Part shown: positions 26,795 to 36,054 of the stretch, piece by piece | How positions within the stretch are numbered: position 1 is the stretch's first letter | How the letters are laid out: every line of letters starts with the position of its first letter | Assembly (NCBI GenBank): GCA_904502285.1 | Contig: CAJGEC010000006.1 | Span: 1 to 64,000, forward strand | Reading direction: 5' to 3' | Source: an uncultured Alistipes sp. | GTDB lineage: Bacteria > Bacteroidota > Bacteroidia > Bacteroidales > Rikenellaceae | DNA: 64,000 nucleotides | Program-made: the position numbers and the translations under genes | Notes under the pieces: generated by a model | What the model was told of the DNA's origin: nothing | What the model saw: only the letters and a program-made list of their open reading frames with translations | Database searches by the model: none

Positions 26795-27577
26795 ATGGAT
26801 AATAGGGCTATAGGAGTCTACGATTCGGGCTTTGGAGGGTTGTCGGTGTGGCAGGAGTTGTGCCGACGCTTGCCCAACGAGTCGTTGTTGTATCTTGGCG
26901 ATGGCAAGAATTGCCCCTATGGAGGTCGTAGTAAGCAGGAGATTACTGCATTTGCCTTTGATGCTGTTGAACGCCTTGTAAGAGAGGGTGTTAAGATGGT
27001 TGTTGTGGGGTGTAATACCGCCACTACGGCTGCTGTTTCGGCCCTCAGGGAGCGTTGGAGCGATATCCCCATCGTGGGCCTTGAGCCTGCGGTGAAGCCA
27101 GCCTGTCTGACTACACGTAGTCGCCGTATTGCAGTGCTTGCCACGGAGCATAGCCTGCGTAGCGATATGTTCTTGGATACGGCACGACGCTATGCCTCGG
27201 ATGTCGAGGTCGTGAAGGTCGTGGGCGAGGGCTTTGTGGAGATTGTCGAGCGAGGCTTGGAGGATAGCCCAGAGGGAAGAGAGGCTGTGCGTAAAGTCAT
27301 TGAGCCACTGCTCGGTACGGGGGTCGATAGGCTGGTGCTTGGCTGCACACATTACCCCTTCTTGCGCCACCATATCGAGGCCTTGGTTGAGGGGTACGGC
27401 ATCGAGGTTGTAGACTCTGGCGAGGCTGTAGCGCGACGTGTCGAGTGGCTTTTGGAGCGCTACGATATCGCTGCTGCGAAGGATAATAAGCCTACCTATC
27501 GTTTCCTCACGTTTGCCGATGAGGAGTACCGCCAGCGACTTGAGGAGCGTGCTATGGCTATTAAGTCGCGACTTTAG
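26795..27577 (+). CDS. murI: Glutamate racemase
   Basis: 260 residues. Start MDNRAIGVYDSGFGGLSV holds the catalytic-pocket DSG. The two catalytic cysteines lie in VVGCNTAT (about residue 74) and LGCTHYP (about residue 186). YLGDGKNCPYG is the substrate loop. It makes D-glutamate for peptidoglycan in the cytosol. The gap to shikimate kinase is 9 nt. Confidence 0.95.
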   Translation: MDNRAIGVYDSGFGGLSVWQELCRRLPNESLLYLGDGKNCPYGGRSKQEITAFAFDAVERLVREGVKMVVVGCNTATTAAVSALRERWSDIPIVGLEPAVKPACLTTRSRRIAVLATEHSLRSDMFLDTARRYASDVEVVKVVGEGFVEIVERGLEDSPEGREAVRKVIEPLLGTGVDRLVLGCTHYPFLRHHIEALVEGYGIEVVDSGEAVARRVEWLLERYDIAAAKDNKPTYRFLTFADEEYRQRLEERAMAIKSRL

Positions 27578-27649
27578 GTCGATGTGATAGAAGATATGTT
27601 GAGCGAGGCTCAAATTATATAGTGTGAAATTGAATAATCGTTTCTTGTA

Positions 27650-30226
27650 ATGGCAACACAGAAAAAGAGTAAGGGCAGTGCCAAGAGTGGCTCGGTCTCT
27701 ACACGTGATAATATACGCCTTGTTACGGGCTTTATATTGATGCTTATCGGAGCATTTCTCTTCTGCTCGATACTCTCCTACCTCTTCTATTGGAAGGAGG
27801 ATATGAGTGCTTTGGCGTCGTTGGGTCATCCAGTCAATACGCTGGAGTTTAATAATATATGTGGCAAGTGGGGAGCAAAGGTTGCTAACGCTATCGTGGG
27901 AGGTGGCTTCGGCCTCTTCGCCGTGATTATACCGATGATTTTTGCCGTTGTTGGCTGGCGACTATTCCGCTATAAGCCCTTGCGCCTACACCGCTTCTTG
28001 CTCATCTTTGGCCTTGTGTTGGTGCTTGGCTCACTCACGTTGGGCTTCATCTTTGGCACGGCGTGGAACCTCTTTGGCACGGGCCTCGGAGGTGCCTACG
28101 GTATCGCCTTGGATGAGGCACTCTCGGGCGTTATCGGTGGCATCGGCACACTCTTGGTCATCATCGCCTCGTGGATTCTCACAGGCTTGCTCATCAACCG
28201 CAACTTCTTGCAGGTGGTGGACCAGCGCAGTGTTCAGGTGGCTACGGCTACACGCAAGGCTATCGTTGCCTTGAAGCGTAGGGGTGAGAGTGGCGAGGAG
28301 AGTGAGACCGAGGAGGTTGAGACCGAGGAGACTGAAGAGATTGACGAGGATGATATCCTCGAAGAGATTGATAAGGAGGAGACACCCGAAGAGGAACCTA
28401 TCGAGGAGAGCGAGGAGGAGGTAAAACCAGAGGAGGTTGAGCCAGAGCCTGAGGAGGAGCCTCTATTTATCGTAACCCCTTGCGAGGAGGATGAACTCGA
28501 CACTAAGGAGCAGAAGGATGATGCCGAGACGGTTGTAGATGAGGAACCTATGGATATCGACAAGATCCTTGGTGTAGACCCCAAGGAGGAGACCCCAGTT
28601 GTTGATACAGAGGAGGATAGCGAGGTTAATGATGATAATATCGTGATTACGGTTACGCATAAGAAACCTCAGACGGTTGATGAGAGCGAGATTGTTAGCG
28701 ACCTCTACGACCCTACGCTCGATATCGCCCACTACACCGCTCCTACGCCACAGTTGCTCGTCGATTACAAGGAGGCCAACGGAGTGGATGAGGCTGAGAT
28801 CTTCCAAAATAAGGAGCGCATCCGCGAGACCTTGTTGCACTTCCATATTCCGATTATCAGTATGACTGCCACGGTAGGTCCTACTGTCACCCTCTATGAG
28901 ATTGTTCAGGAGCCAGGCGTGAAGATTTCACGTATTCAGGGTCTTGAGGATGACCTCGCTCAGCATCTTAAGGCCGAGAGTGTGCGTATCATCGCCCCAA
29001 TCCCAGGTAAGGGTACCGTAGGTATCGAGGTGCCTAACCAGACCAAGCAGACGGTATCTATGCGCTCGGCAATATGTTCGCCAGAGTTCCAGAACTCTAA
29101 GGCTGAGTTGCCCGTAGTTATAGGTCGCACGATTCAGAATCAGAACTTCACCTTCGACTTGGCTAAGTTGCCACACTTGCTCGTGGCGGGTGCTACGGGT
29201 CAGGGTAAGTCCGTGGGACTGAACGCCATCATATCGTCGTTGCTCTACCGCAAGCACCCTTCGGAGTTGAAGTTTGTGCTTATCGACCCTAAGATGGTGG
29301 AGTTCTCGCTCTATAGCCGCTTAGAGAAACACTTCTTGGCTAAGATGGAGTCTGAGGATGAGACTATCGTCACCGACTCTAAGAAGGCTGTATATACGCT
29401 CAATGCCCTCTGTACGGAGATGTCCAACCGCTTGGAGTTGTGTAAGAATGCGCAGGCAAAGAATATCGTCGAGTATAACGACAAGTTCACCAAGCGCCAA
29501 CTAAATCCAGAGAAGGGCCACCGTTTCTTGCCATATATCGTGGTCATTATCGACGAGTTCGCCGATTTGATTATGACGGCTAAGGAGGTTGAGTACCCCG
29601 TTATGCGTCTTGCACAGAAGGCTCGTGCCGTAGGTATTCACCTTATCGTGGCTACTCAGCGACCCGATGTCAAGGTTATCACGGGTGGTATCAAGGCCAA
29701 CTTCCCTGCACGTATCGCCTTCCGTGTGATGTCTATGACGGACTCTCGCACGATTATCGATATGCCTGGTGCTAACCAACTTATCGGCCGAGGCGATATG
29801 CTCTTCCGCACGGGAGGTGAGCCTGTGCGTATCCAGTGCGCCTTTATCGATACGCCTGAGGTGGAGCGCGTCGTAGAACATATCGGCAACCAGCAGGGCT
29901 ACCCTTCGGCATATAACCTTCCTGACTACACCCCTGAGGCTGGCGCAGATGCTGCCGTAGGCTTTGGTAGCGAGGAGAGTGGCGCGGCTCAGAAGTACGA
30001 CCCTAAGTTTGCCGAGATTGCCCGTGCAGCGGTTAGTTCGGGAGTTATCTCTACCTCGATGATTCAGCGTAGTTTCGAGGTGGGCTTCAACCGCGCGGGC
30101 CGTATTATGACCCAACTTGAGCGCGCAGGTATCGTAGGCCCACAGGTGGGTGCTAAGCCTCGCGAGATTAAGTTCTATGACCTGCCTTCGTTGGAGGCTA
30201 AACTCCAGGATTTGGGTGTGTCATAG
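27650..30226 (+). CDS. ftsK: FtsK/SpoIIIE DNA translocase
   Basis: 858 residues. Four N-terminal membrane helices (about 25-190), a strongly acidic Glu/Asp-rich linker (about 210-340), the alpha/beta motor with Walker A GATGQGKSVG and Walker B VVIIDEFADL, and a C-terminal winged-helix gamma domain (SMIQRSFEVGFNRAGRIM). It couples septation to clearing and XerCD recombination of the chromosome terminus. Cognate KOPS-like sites were not looked for. LolA-like gene follows by 25 nt, the usual order in Bacteroidota. Confidence 0.95.
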   Translation: MATQKKSKGSAKSGSVSTRDNIRLVTGFILMLIGAFLFCSILSYLFYWKEDMSALASLGHPVNTLEFNNICGKWGAKVANAIVGGGFGLFAVIIPMIFAVVGWRLFRYKPLRLHRFLLIFGLVLVLGSLTLGFIFGTAWNLFGTGLGGAYGIALDEALSGVIGGIGTLLVIIASWILTGLLINRNFLQVVDQRSVQVATATRKAIVALKRRGESGEESETEEVETEETEEIDEDDILEEIDKEETPEEEPIEESEEEVKPEEVEPEPEEEPLFIVTPCEEDELDTKEQKDDAETVVDEEPMDIDKILGVDPKEETPVVDTEEDSEVNDDNIVITVTHKKPQTVDESEIVSDLYDPTLDIAHYTAPTPQLLVDYKEANGVDEAEIFQNKERIRETLLHFHIPIISMTATVGPTVTLYEIVQEPGVKISRIQGLEDDLAQHLKAESVRIIAPIPGKGTVGIEVPNQTKQTVSMRSAICSPEFQNSKAELPVVIGRTIQNQNFTFDLAKLPHLLVAGATGQGKSVGLNAIISSLLYRKHPSELKFVLIDPKMVEFSLYSRLEKHFLAKMESEDETIVTDSKKAVYTLNALCTEMSNRLELCKNAQAKNIVEYNDKFTKRQLNPEKGHRFLPYIVVIIDEFADLIMTAKEVEYPVMRLAQKARAVGIHLIVATQRPDVKVITGGIKANFPARIAFRVMSMTDSRTIIDMPGANQLIGRGDMLFRTGGEPVRIQCAFIDTPEVERVVEHIGNQQGYPSAYNLPDYTPEAGADAAVGFGSEESGAAQKYDPKFAEIARAAVSSGVISTSMIQRSFEVGFNRAGRIMTQLERAGIVGPQVGAKPREIKFYDLPSLEAKLQDLGVS

Positions 30227-30251
30227 TGTTGTAAACAAATAAGTTACGATT

Positions 30252-30851
30252 ATGAAACGATTTATAATATTATTCGTGGTCCTCTGCCTTCCGTTGGCTC
30301 TATTTGCTCAGCAGGAAGGTGATGCGTGGCTCAAGGATTTGGACACTACACTTGGTAGTAGGTTCGCTATGGAGGTCGAGGTTAATGTGGCTGATGAGCC
30401 CATCATGGGCTACTTTATGGTCGATGGCGATGGCTACTACATATCGCTCGGCATTATGGAGGTATATAGCGACGGCAAGGTGCGCTACGAGATAAACAAC
30501 GAGCGCAAGGAGGTTACTGAGGATAGGGTGGACCTCACCTCTTGTGACCTGCTCACTAACCCCACCCGTGCCTTCGACTTTTTGGGTGATGAGTTCTCGT
30601 CAGAGGTGCTCTCATCCTCTGCCACCGAGGCCGTCGTAAGGCTTATCCCATCGAGCGAGGAGTTGGGTATCTCGGCCATAGAGATTCACTTGGTACGCAA
30701 AGGTGCGGCTGTCGAGCCTAAGAGCGTGGTCTACGACTACGACGGCGAGAGTGTGGTTATCACCACGTTGCTCCTTGATTGTGGCGACAGAAAGTTGCCT
30801 AAGTGGGATAAGAACGCCTACCGTGCCTACGATATAGTGTCGTTCTTGTAA
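30252..30851 (+). CDS. LolA-like outer-membrane lipoprotein carrier family protein
   Basis: 199 residues. Signal peptide MKRFIILFVVLCLPLALFAQ, then an unclosed-barrel-like pattern of beta strands with GYFMVDGDGYYISLG and late IEIHLVRKGAAVEPKSVVYDYDG. LolA-like genes regularly follow ftsK in this phylum, which supports the call more than motif identity does. It would carry lipoproteins across the periplasm. A DUF4465 lipoprotein gene follows 32 nt later. Confidence 0.65.
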   Translation: MKRFIILFVVLCLPLALFAQQEGDAWLKDLDTTLGSRFAMEVEVNVADEPIMGYFMVDGDGYYISLGIMEVYSDGKVRYEINNERKEVTEDRVDLTSCDLLTNPTRAFDFLGDEFSSEVLSSSATEAVVRLIPSSEELGISAIEIHLVRKGAAVEPKSVVYDYDGESVVITTLLLDCGDRKLPKWDKNAYRAYDIVSFL

Positions 30852-30883
30852 TATGTTGATTATTAACAAAAAAACAGATAGAG

Positions 30884-31594
30884 ATGAAGAAAATTTTGTT
30901 TGCATTGGTTGTATTGTGTGGCCTTGTGGCTTGCGAGAAGAAGTGGATGGAGCCAGTACCTGATAGTTCGTTTACCGAGAGTTTCGAGAAGACTATTAGT
31001 GGCGACTATAGTTACGGCTATGTGGGCGATGACCTACGATTCGAGTACTTCTATAACGATGAGTTCGACTACTGGGGAGGCTTTGCGCAGTCGAAGATGT
31101 ATGATACCGATTTGGCTAATGGTCTCTTCGAGAATCAGTATAGCCTCTATAATAACAAGGCTAAGTCGGGTGATAACTTCTTGCTCTACTACTACGACAG
31201 CTATAGCGATCCTTGCGATATAGTCTTTAAGCGCGAGGGCATACGCCTACAGAGCCTCTACCTTAACCTTACCACCTACACCTACGCCTCTATTACCAAC
31301 GAGGATATTAATAGTTTTGCCCGTGTTTTTGGCGATGGCGACTACCTCAAGGTGGTCTTCACGCCGCTGTTGGATGTCGAGACCGTGGTTGCGGATAAGG
31401 CTGTAGAGTGCTATGTCGTTGATTATAGGGATGGTAAGCGTAAGGCAGATATCGATTGGACTAAGTATGACCTACTCTTCGATGCAGAGTATTATGGTGT
31501 TCGTGTAACAATCGAGACTACGGATGTGGGCGATTATGGCGCAAACACTCCACTCTATATCGCTATGGATGACCTCTTCTACACCGTGGAGTAG
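30884..31594 (+). CDS. DUF4465 surface lipoprotein
   Basis: 236 residues. Lipobox LVAC with Cys17. The mature part holds the family's characteristic series: an aromatic-rich YYWGGFA-type segment (here DYWGGFAQSKMYD), a following NQYSLYN and a strand-rich domain ending in LYIAMDDLFYTVE. DUF4465 is a beta-sandwich family on Bacteroidota cell surfaces, often thought to bind glycans or cofactors; the role here is open. A terminator follows. Confidence 0.75.
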   Translation: MKKILFALVVLCGLVACEKKWMEPVPDSSFTESFEKTISGDYSYGYVGDDLRFEYFYNDEFDYWGGFAQSKMYDTDLANGLFENQYSLYNNKAKSGDNFLLYYYDSYSDPCDIVFKREGIRLQSLYLNLTTYTYASITNEDINSFARVFGDGDYLKVVFTPLLDVETVVADKAVECYVVDYRDGKRKADIDWTKYDLLFDAEYYGVRVTIETTDVGDYGANTPLYIAMDDLFYTVE

Positions 31595-31618
31595 TTCTTC
31601 GGTGTGCTGCAGAATCTT

Positions 31619-31653
31619 GACTGCTCAATCCTTCGGGGTTGAGCAGTCTCTGT
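31619..31653 (+). terminator. Terminator after the DUF4465 gene
   Basis: GACTGCTCAA / TTGAGCAGTC stem (31619-31648) around TCCTTCGGGG, followed by TCTGTTTT. It ends the long plus-strand run that begins with parE. Confidence 0.88.
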
Positions 31654-31702
31654 TTTAGTGAAATGAGTTGGCTAAGTGGAGTAACTTTTCGCTATGCTTT
31701 TT

Positions 31703-31734
31703 TTTGTCCTTTTCGCAAATATTTATTATCTTTG
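31703..31734 (+). promoter_or_regulatory. Promoter upstream of the Glu/Pro-rich protein gene
   Basis: TTTG (31703-31706), 20-nt spacer, TATCTTTG (31727-31734), 32 nt before the ATG at 31767. Full consensus. Confidence 0.87.
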
Positions 31735-31766
31735 AGACGTTGTATATATATTAAAAACTAACGCTA

Positions 31767-32786
31767 ATGGAATCAACAAAGATAGAGCAGAGATTGCAAC
31801 GTATTTCGTCGATAGTGAAGGGGTGGAGTAGTGGCAATATCCCACGTATCGAGCGTGATATGGTGCTTGAGGAGTTGCGTCACCTCTACGATGCAGTATT
31901 GGATTACAATGCCGAGACCCCAGAGGTCGAGGAGCGCCCAGAGCCACATGTTGTTGCTGTGGTGGAGAGCGCCGAGGATAACTTCGACAAGGGCATCGAG
32001 AGTAGCACCAACGATATCGTAGATGACTTCGATGATGCCTTGGATATCGATGCCTTGCTTGGCATTGGTCTTTCGGAGTCGGAGACCTCAGAGGATGAGA
32101 TTTCCCAGGAGGAGACCATCGAGGAGCAACTCGTGGTTGAAGAGTCGAAGGAGGTCGTCGAGGAGGTCGTCGAGCGCGTTGTTGAGGAAGTAAAGGAGGA
32201 GATAAAGGTTGAGCCAGAGGTTAAACCAAACGAGGAGCCTAAGGCCGAGCCTATAGTTGAGCCAAAGGAGGAGAGAGTCATTAGCGGTCTCTTCGATTTG
32301 GAGGATATCCCCGTAAAGGCGAAGAGTGGTCGCAGGATGATTTCGCTCTATGGCGACGGTGTGCCACGCGAGATAAACCCAAAGCCACAGACCCCAGAGC
32401 CAGAGCCTACTCCAGCACCTAAGCCAGAGCCTATCGTGACAGAAGCACCAAAGGAGCAACAGGAGGTGGAGCAGCCCAAGCGTATTGGCGATATCTTGGG
32501 AAGCAAGACTACGTTAGCCGACCAGATGATTAAGGATGATGCCCCCACAACACCATTCAACCGTATTACCGACATTCGCAAGGCGATGGGCCTAAACGAT
32601 AGATTCCTTATGATTCGCGACCTCTTCGCTGGCGATGCCGAGCGTTTCGAGGCAACGATAGATACCATCAACGAGTTTGATGATTTGGACGAGTGTATGA
32701 TATACATAGTCGAGAACTTCAAATGGAATCCCGATTCGGAGGGAGCAAAGCTCCTTGTCTCACTCATCGAGCGTAAGTTGGCATAA
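31767..32786 (+). CDS. Unknown cytoplasmic protein: helical N-terminus, Glu/Pro-rich middle, conserved-looking C-terminus
   Basis: 339 residues, not recognised as a named family. Residues 1-60 are predicted helical (RISSIVKGWSSGNIPRIERD). About 60-245 are low-complexity, Glu- and Pro-rich with repeated E-E-V and E-P-K-P units. About 255-339 form a compact helical domain (ITDIRKAMGLNDRFLMIRDL, then FAGDAERFEATIDTIN). No signal peptide or membrane segment. It has its own strong promoter and precedes rsmI by 32 nt. The tripartite layout suggests a tethered adaptor; function unknown. Confidence 0.6.
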   Translation: MESTKIEQRLQRISSIVKGWSSGNIPRIERDMVLEELRHLYDAVLDYNAETPEVEERPEPHVVAVVESAEDNFDKGIESSTNDIVDDFDDALDIDALLGIGLSESETSEDEISQEETIEEQLVVEESKEVVEEVVERVVEEVKEEIKVEPEVKPNEEPKAEPIVEPKEERVISGLFDLEDIPVKAKSGRRMISLYGDGVPREINPKPQTPEPEPTPAPKPEPIVTEAPKEQQEVEQPKRIGDILGSKTTLADQMIKDDAPTTPFNRITDIRKAMGLNDRFLMIRDLFAGDAERFEATIDTINEFDDLDECMIYIVENFKWNPDSEGAKLLVSLIERKLA

Positions 32787-32818
32787 CTATCTATATACCA
32801 TTAGCATACGACAGATTT

Positions 32819-33529
32819 ATGGCAAAACTTTATATCGTTCCAACCCCTATCGGCAACCTTGAGGATATCACCCTCAGGGCTATAAACGTACTCAAAGAGG
32901 TTGATTTCATCCTCGCTGAGGATACACGTACCACGTCGCATCTTCTCCGCCATTTAGGTATTGAGAAGCCTATGCACTCCCACCATAAGTTCAACGAACA
33001 CGCCACCGTGGGCCGTGTCGCTGAGAGCATTGCTCAGGGCCGAGATGTGGCTCTGGTGTCGGATGCTGGCACTCCTGGCATCTCCGACCCTGGCTTCTTG
33101 CTTGTGCGCAAATGTGTGGAGGAGGGTATCGACATCGTCACCTTGCCAGGTGCTACAGCGCTCATTCCTGCCTTGGTGCAGAGTGGTTTCCCTTGCGACA
33201 GGTTCTGCTTCGAGGGCTTCTTGCCACAGAAGAAGGGCCGTATGAAGCGACTTCAGGAGTTAGCTACCGAGCCTCGTACGCTGATATTTTATGAGTCGCC
33301 TTACCGTGTTGTCAAGTGTCTCGAACAACTCGCCGAGACCTTTGGTGCTGAGCGCCGTGTGGCAGTGGTGAGGGAGATAACCAAGAAGTTTGAGGAGACG
33401 GTGCGTGGTACCTTGACCGAGGCTATCGACCACTTCAAGAGCCACGAGCCTAAGGGAGAGTTCGTTATCGTTGTCGAGGGTTACGATGCTAAGCGCACTA
33501 CCGCGACCGAAGAGGAGGACGAAGAGTAA
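32819..33529 (+). CDS. rsmI: 16S rRNA (cytidine1402-2'-O)-methyltransferase
   Basis: 236 residues. MAKLYIVPTPIGNLEDITLRA, AEDTRTTSHLL, HSHHKFNEH, LVSDAGTPGISDPG and LPGATALIPALV are the tetrapyrrole-methylase-fold motifs specific to RsmI. It 2'-O-methylates C1402 in the decoding centre of 16S rRNA using SAM. The Glu-rich C-terminal tail is slightly extended. The GT2 gene starts 10 nt after. Confidence 0.94.
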   Translation: MAKLYIVPTPIGNLEDITLRAINVLKEVDFILAEDTRTTSHLLRHLGIEKPMHSHHKFNEHATVGRVAESIAQGRDVALVSDAGTPGISDPGFLLVRKCVEEGIDIVTLPGATALIPALVQSGFPCDRFCFEGFLPQKKGRMKRLQELATEPRTLIFYESPYRVVKCLEQLAETFGAERRVAVVREITKKFEETVRGTLTEAIDHFKSHEPKGEFVIVVEGYDAKRTTATEEEDEE

Positions 33530-33539
33530 ATAAGATATT

Positions 33540-34541
33540 ATGGCAAGGCTCAGCGTAGTAATTCTCAATTGGAATGGCCGTCACCACTTGGAGCGATATC
33601 TGCCGAGTGTTGTGGAGCACACTTCGGGCGATGCCGAGGTTGTCGTTGCCGACAATGGCTCTACGGACGACTCGTTGGCGTGGCTCAGGCTCAACTACCC
33701 CCAGGTGCGTATCATCCGTCTCGACCGCAACTATGGCTTTGCCGAGGGCTATAACCGTGCCTTGGAGCAGATAGAGAGCGAATACACCCTCCTTCTAAAC
33801 TCCGACGTGGAGGTTACTGCGGGGTGGTGGCAACCCTTGGTCGAGGTGTTGGATGCTAACCCAGATGTGGCGGTCGTAGCCCCCAAGATTCTTAGCGACA
33901 GGGAGCGCGATAAGTTCGAGTACGCAGGGGCTTCGGGTGGCTTTATTGACTACCTCGGTTACCCCTTCTGCCGAGGTCGTATCCTCTCGACGGTGGAGAG
34001 TGACCAGGGTCAATACGACGACTCACGCGATATCTTTTGGGCCTCGGGAGCGGCTATGTGTTGTCGCACGGATGTATTCTGCACCCTCGGCGGTTTCGAT
34101 GGCGACTACTTCGCCCATATGGAGGAGATTGACCTTCAGTGGCGTATGCAGTTGGCGGGTTGGCGCATTGTTGTAGAGCCACGCTCTACGGTTTACCACC
34201 TTGGCGGTGGAACCTTGGCCCCCTCGCCCCACAAGATTTTCCTAAACCATCGCAACAATCTTGCGATGCTCTTCAAATGCTCTACACCGCTCCAGCGTGC
34301 TGTGGTCGCAGTGGTTAGACCCTGCACCGACTTTGTGGAGATGGTGGCATACCTCCTTACGCTCAAGCCCCGTAGTGCGTGGGCTGTGGCTAAGGCTTGG
34401 TGGGAGTTCCTCAAGTGGCACGGAGCGTTGGCCGACAAGCGCAAGGCGGTGATTCGCACTCATAAGGTGCAACACGTATATCGTTTCAGTATTATAGTTC
34501 GTTATCTTTGTGGCAAGCGCCACTTTAATAAAATGATGTGA
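33540..34541 (+). CDS. Family 2 glycosyltransferase (rhamnosyltransferase-like)
   Basis: 333 residues. GT-A fold start SVVILNWNGRHHLERYLPS; nucleotide-sugar motif ADNGSTDDS; metal-binding LLNSDVEV (D-x-D); acceptor-side WASGAAMCCR and HMEEIDLQWRMQLAGW. It resembles WbbL-type dTDP-rhamnosyl transferases. The C-terminal 60 residues have hydrophobic helices for membrane association. Donor and acceptor cannot be told. The stop TGA overlaps the ATG of the next glycosyltransferase, indicating coupling. Confidence 0.85.
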   Translation: MARLSVVILNWNGRHHLERYLPSVVEHTSGDAEVVVADNGSTDDSLAWLRLNYPQVRIIRLDRNYGFAEGYNRALEQIESEYTLLLNSDVEVTAGWWQPLVEVLDANPDVAVVAPKILSDRERDKFEYAGASGGFIDYLGYPFCRGRILSTVESDQGQYDDSRDIFWASGAAMCCRTDVFCTLGGFDGDYFAHMEEIDLQWRMQLAGWRIVVEPRSTVYHLGGGTLAPSPHKIFLNHRNNLAMLFKCSTPLQRAVVAVVRPCTDFVEMVAYLLTLKPRSAWAVAKAWWEFLKWHGALADKRKAVIRTHKVQHVYRFSIIVRYLCGKRHFNKMM

Positions 34542-35257
34542 TGCGACGACTAATAATCATACCTACCTACAACGAGAAGGAGAATGTGGTGAAGATGATT
34601 CGCCGAGTGATGGCTATGCCTATGGGCTTCGACCTACTCATTGTCGATGATGGTTCTCCCGATGGCACTGCCTCATTGGTTAAGGCCGAGCAAGCAACCT
34701 ATGGTGAGCGTCTCCACCTCTTGGAGCGTTCGGGTAAGTTGGGCCTCGGCACAGCCTATATCGCGGGCTTCAAGTATGCTTTGGAGCGTGGCTACGACAG
34801 AATCTTCGAGATGGACTGCGACTTCTCGCATAACCCCGACGACCTTCCCCGCTTGGATGCTATGCTCGACGAACGCGATGTGGCCATTGGCTCGCGCTAC
34901 TCGCGTGGAGTGAACGTGGTGAATTGGCCCTTGGGTCGTCTTTTGATGTCCTACTTCGCCTCGAAGTATGTGCGCATCGTAACACGTATGCCCGTCTGCG
35001 ACGCTACGGCAGGCTTTGTAGGCTACCGTCGCGAGGTGCTCGAAACCATCGACCTGGATGCTGTGCAGATGATAGGCTACGGCTTCCAGATAGAGATGAA
35101 GTACTCGGCGTGGCGTCTCGGCTTCAACGTGGGCGAGGTATCTATCATCTTCGTAGATAGGGAGGAGGGCACCTCTAAGATGTCGTCAGGCATCTTTGGT
35201 GAGGCCTTCTTCGGAGTGTTGAAGATGCCGTTCAGACGAATAAAACCTAAAAAATAG
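34541..35257 (+). CDS. Polyprenol monophosphomannose synthase-like GT2
   Basis: 238 residues from ATG 34541. IPTYNEKENVVKMIRRV, VDDGSPDGTA, MDCDFSHNPDDLP (metal site) and GSRYSRGV are the dolichol-phosphate-mannose-synthase signature. No C-terminal membrane domain is present, as in DPM1/Ppm1-like forms. It would transfer mannose (or glucose) from GDP- or UDP-sugar to a polyprenyl phosphate, providing donor for surface glycosylation. It precedes mazG by 8 nt. Confidence 0.88.
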   Translation: MRRLIIIPTYNEKENVVKMIRRVMAMPMGFDLLIVDDGSPDGTASLVKAEQATYGERLHLLERSGKLGLGTAYIAGFKYALERGYDRIFEMDCDFSHNPDDLPRLDAMLDERDVAIGSRYSRGVNVVNWPLGRLLMSYFASKYVRIVTRMPVCDATAGFVGYRREVLETIDLDAVQMIGYGFQIEMKYSAWRLGFNVGEVSIIFVDREEGTSKMSSGIFGEAFFGVLKMPFRRIKPKK

Positions 35258-35265
35258 AATATACT

Positions 35266-36048
35266 ATGAATATGAAAGAGGCCGAGATGGCTACTGCGCG
35301 CCTTCTCGAAGTTATGGATACGCTACGTAGGGAGTGCCCCTGGGATAGGGAGCAGACCTTCGACTCGTTGCGTAACAACACCATCGAGGAGACCTACGAA
35401 CTCGCGGATGCGATCACCGACAAAAATATGGAGGGCATAAAGGAGGAGTTGGGCGACCTACTTCTACACGTGGTCTTCTACTCGAAAATGGGAGAGGAGC
35501 AGGGCGCCTTCAACTATACCGACGTAGCCAATGGCGTATGCGACAAACTCATCTATCGCCACCCCCACGTCTATGGCGACATCCACGCCGACACCCCCGA
35601 CGAGGTGAAGCAGAATTGGGAGACCCTCAAGTTGCGCAAGAAGAGTCGCAAGAATGGTGCTTTGGGAGGTGTCCCAGTGTCGTTGCCTGCTATGGTCAAG
35701 GCCTTTCGCATCGGTGAGAAGGCTGCAGCCGTAGGCTTCGACTGGCAGAAGCGCGAGGATGTGTGGGGTAAGGTCAAGGAGGAGCTTATGGAGGTAGATG
35801 CCGAGATTGAGGCAAAGAATATGGAGTACCTCACCGACGAGATTGGAGACCTCTTCTTCGCCCTTATCAACGCCTGCCGCCTCTATGGCATCGACCCAGA
35901 GGGTGCTTTGGAGCGCACCAACAAGAAGTTTATCCGTCGTTTCGGACACGTGGAGCAGAGGGCCGAGGAGCGTGGTGTGACCCTCCGTGAGTTGTCGCTT
36001 GAAGAGATGGATGGCTATTGGAACGAAGCAAAACAAAACGAAAAATAG
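35266..36048 (+). CDS. mazG: Nucleoside triphosphate pyrophosphohydrolase MazG
   Basis: 260 residues, the tandem-domain length. CPWDREQTFDSLRNNTIEE starts the first domain, with EETYELADAI and EELGDLLLHVVFYS as the metal-binding helices. The second domain keeps DEIGDLFFALINACR. It hydrolyses NTPs to NMPs in a housecleaning role. Gamma-carbonic-anhydrase gene follows 6 nt later. Confidence 0.94.
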   Translation: MNMKEAEMATARLLEVMDTLRRECPWDREQTFDSLRNNTIEETYELADAITDKNMEGIKEELGDLLLHVVFYSKMGEEQGAFNYTDVANGVCDKLIYRHPHVYGDIHADTPDEVKQNWETLKLRKKSRKNGALGGVPVSLPAMVKAFRIGEKAAAVGFDWQKREDVWGKVKEELMEVDAEIEAKNMEYLTDEIGDLFFALINACRLYGIDPEGALERTNKKFIRRFGHVEQRAEERGVTLRELSLEEMDGYWNEAKQNEK

Positions 36049-36054
36049 AATACT

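Noticed and set aside
26171..27829. A 552-residue minus-strand open frame across aroK, murI and the start of ftsK
   Set aside because: The three plus-strand genes are all clear family members with intact motifs; the long antisense frame reads like a low-information shadow and spans gene boundaries.
28280..28600. Tandem GAGGAG-rich DNA in ftsK as a repeat or CRISPR-like element
   Set aside because: It is simply codon repetition for the acidic Glu/Asp linker that FtsK proteins normally have; there is no spacer-repeat structure.
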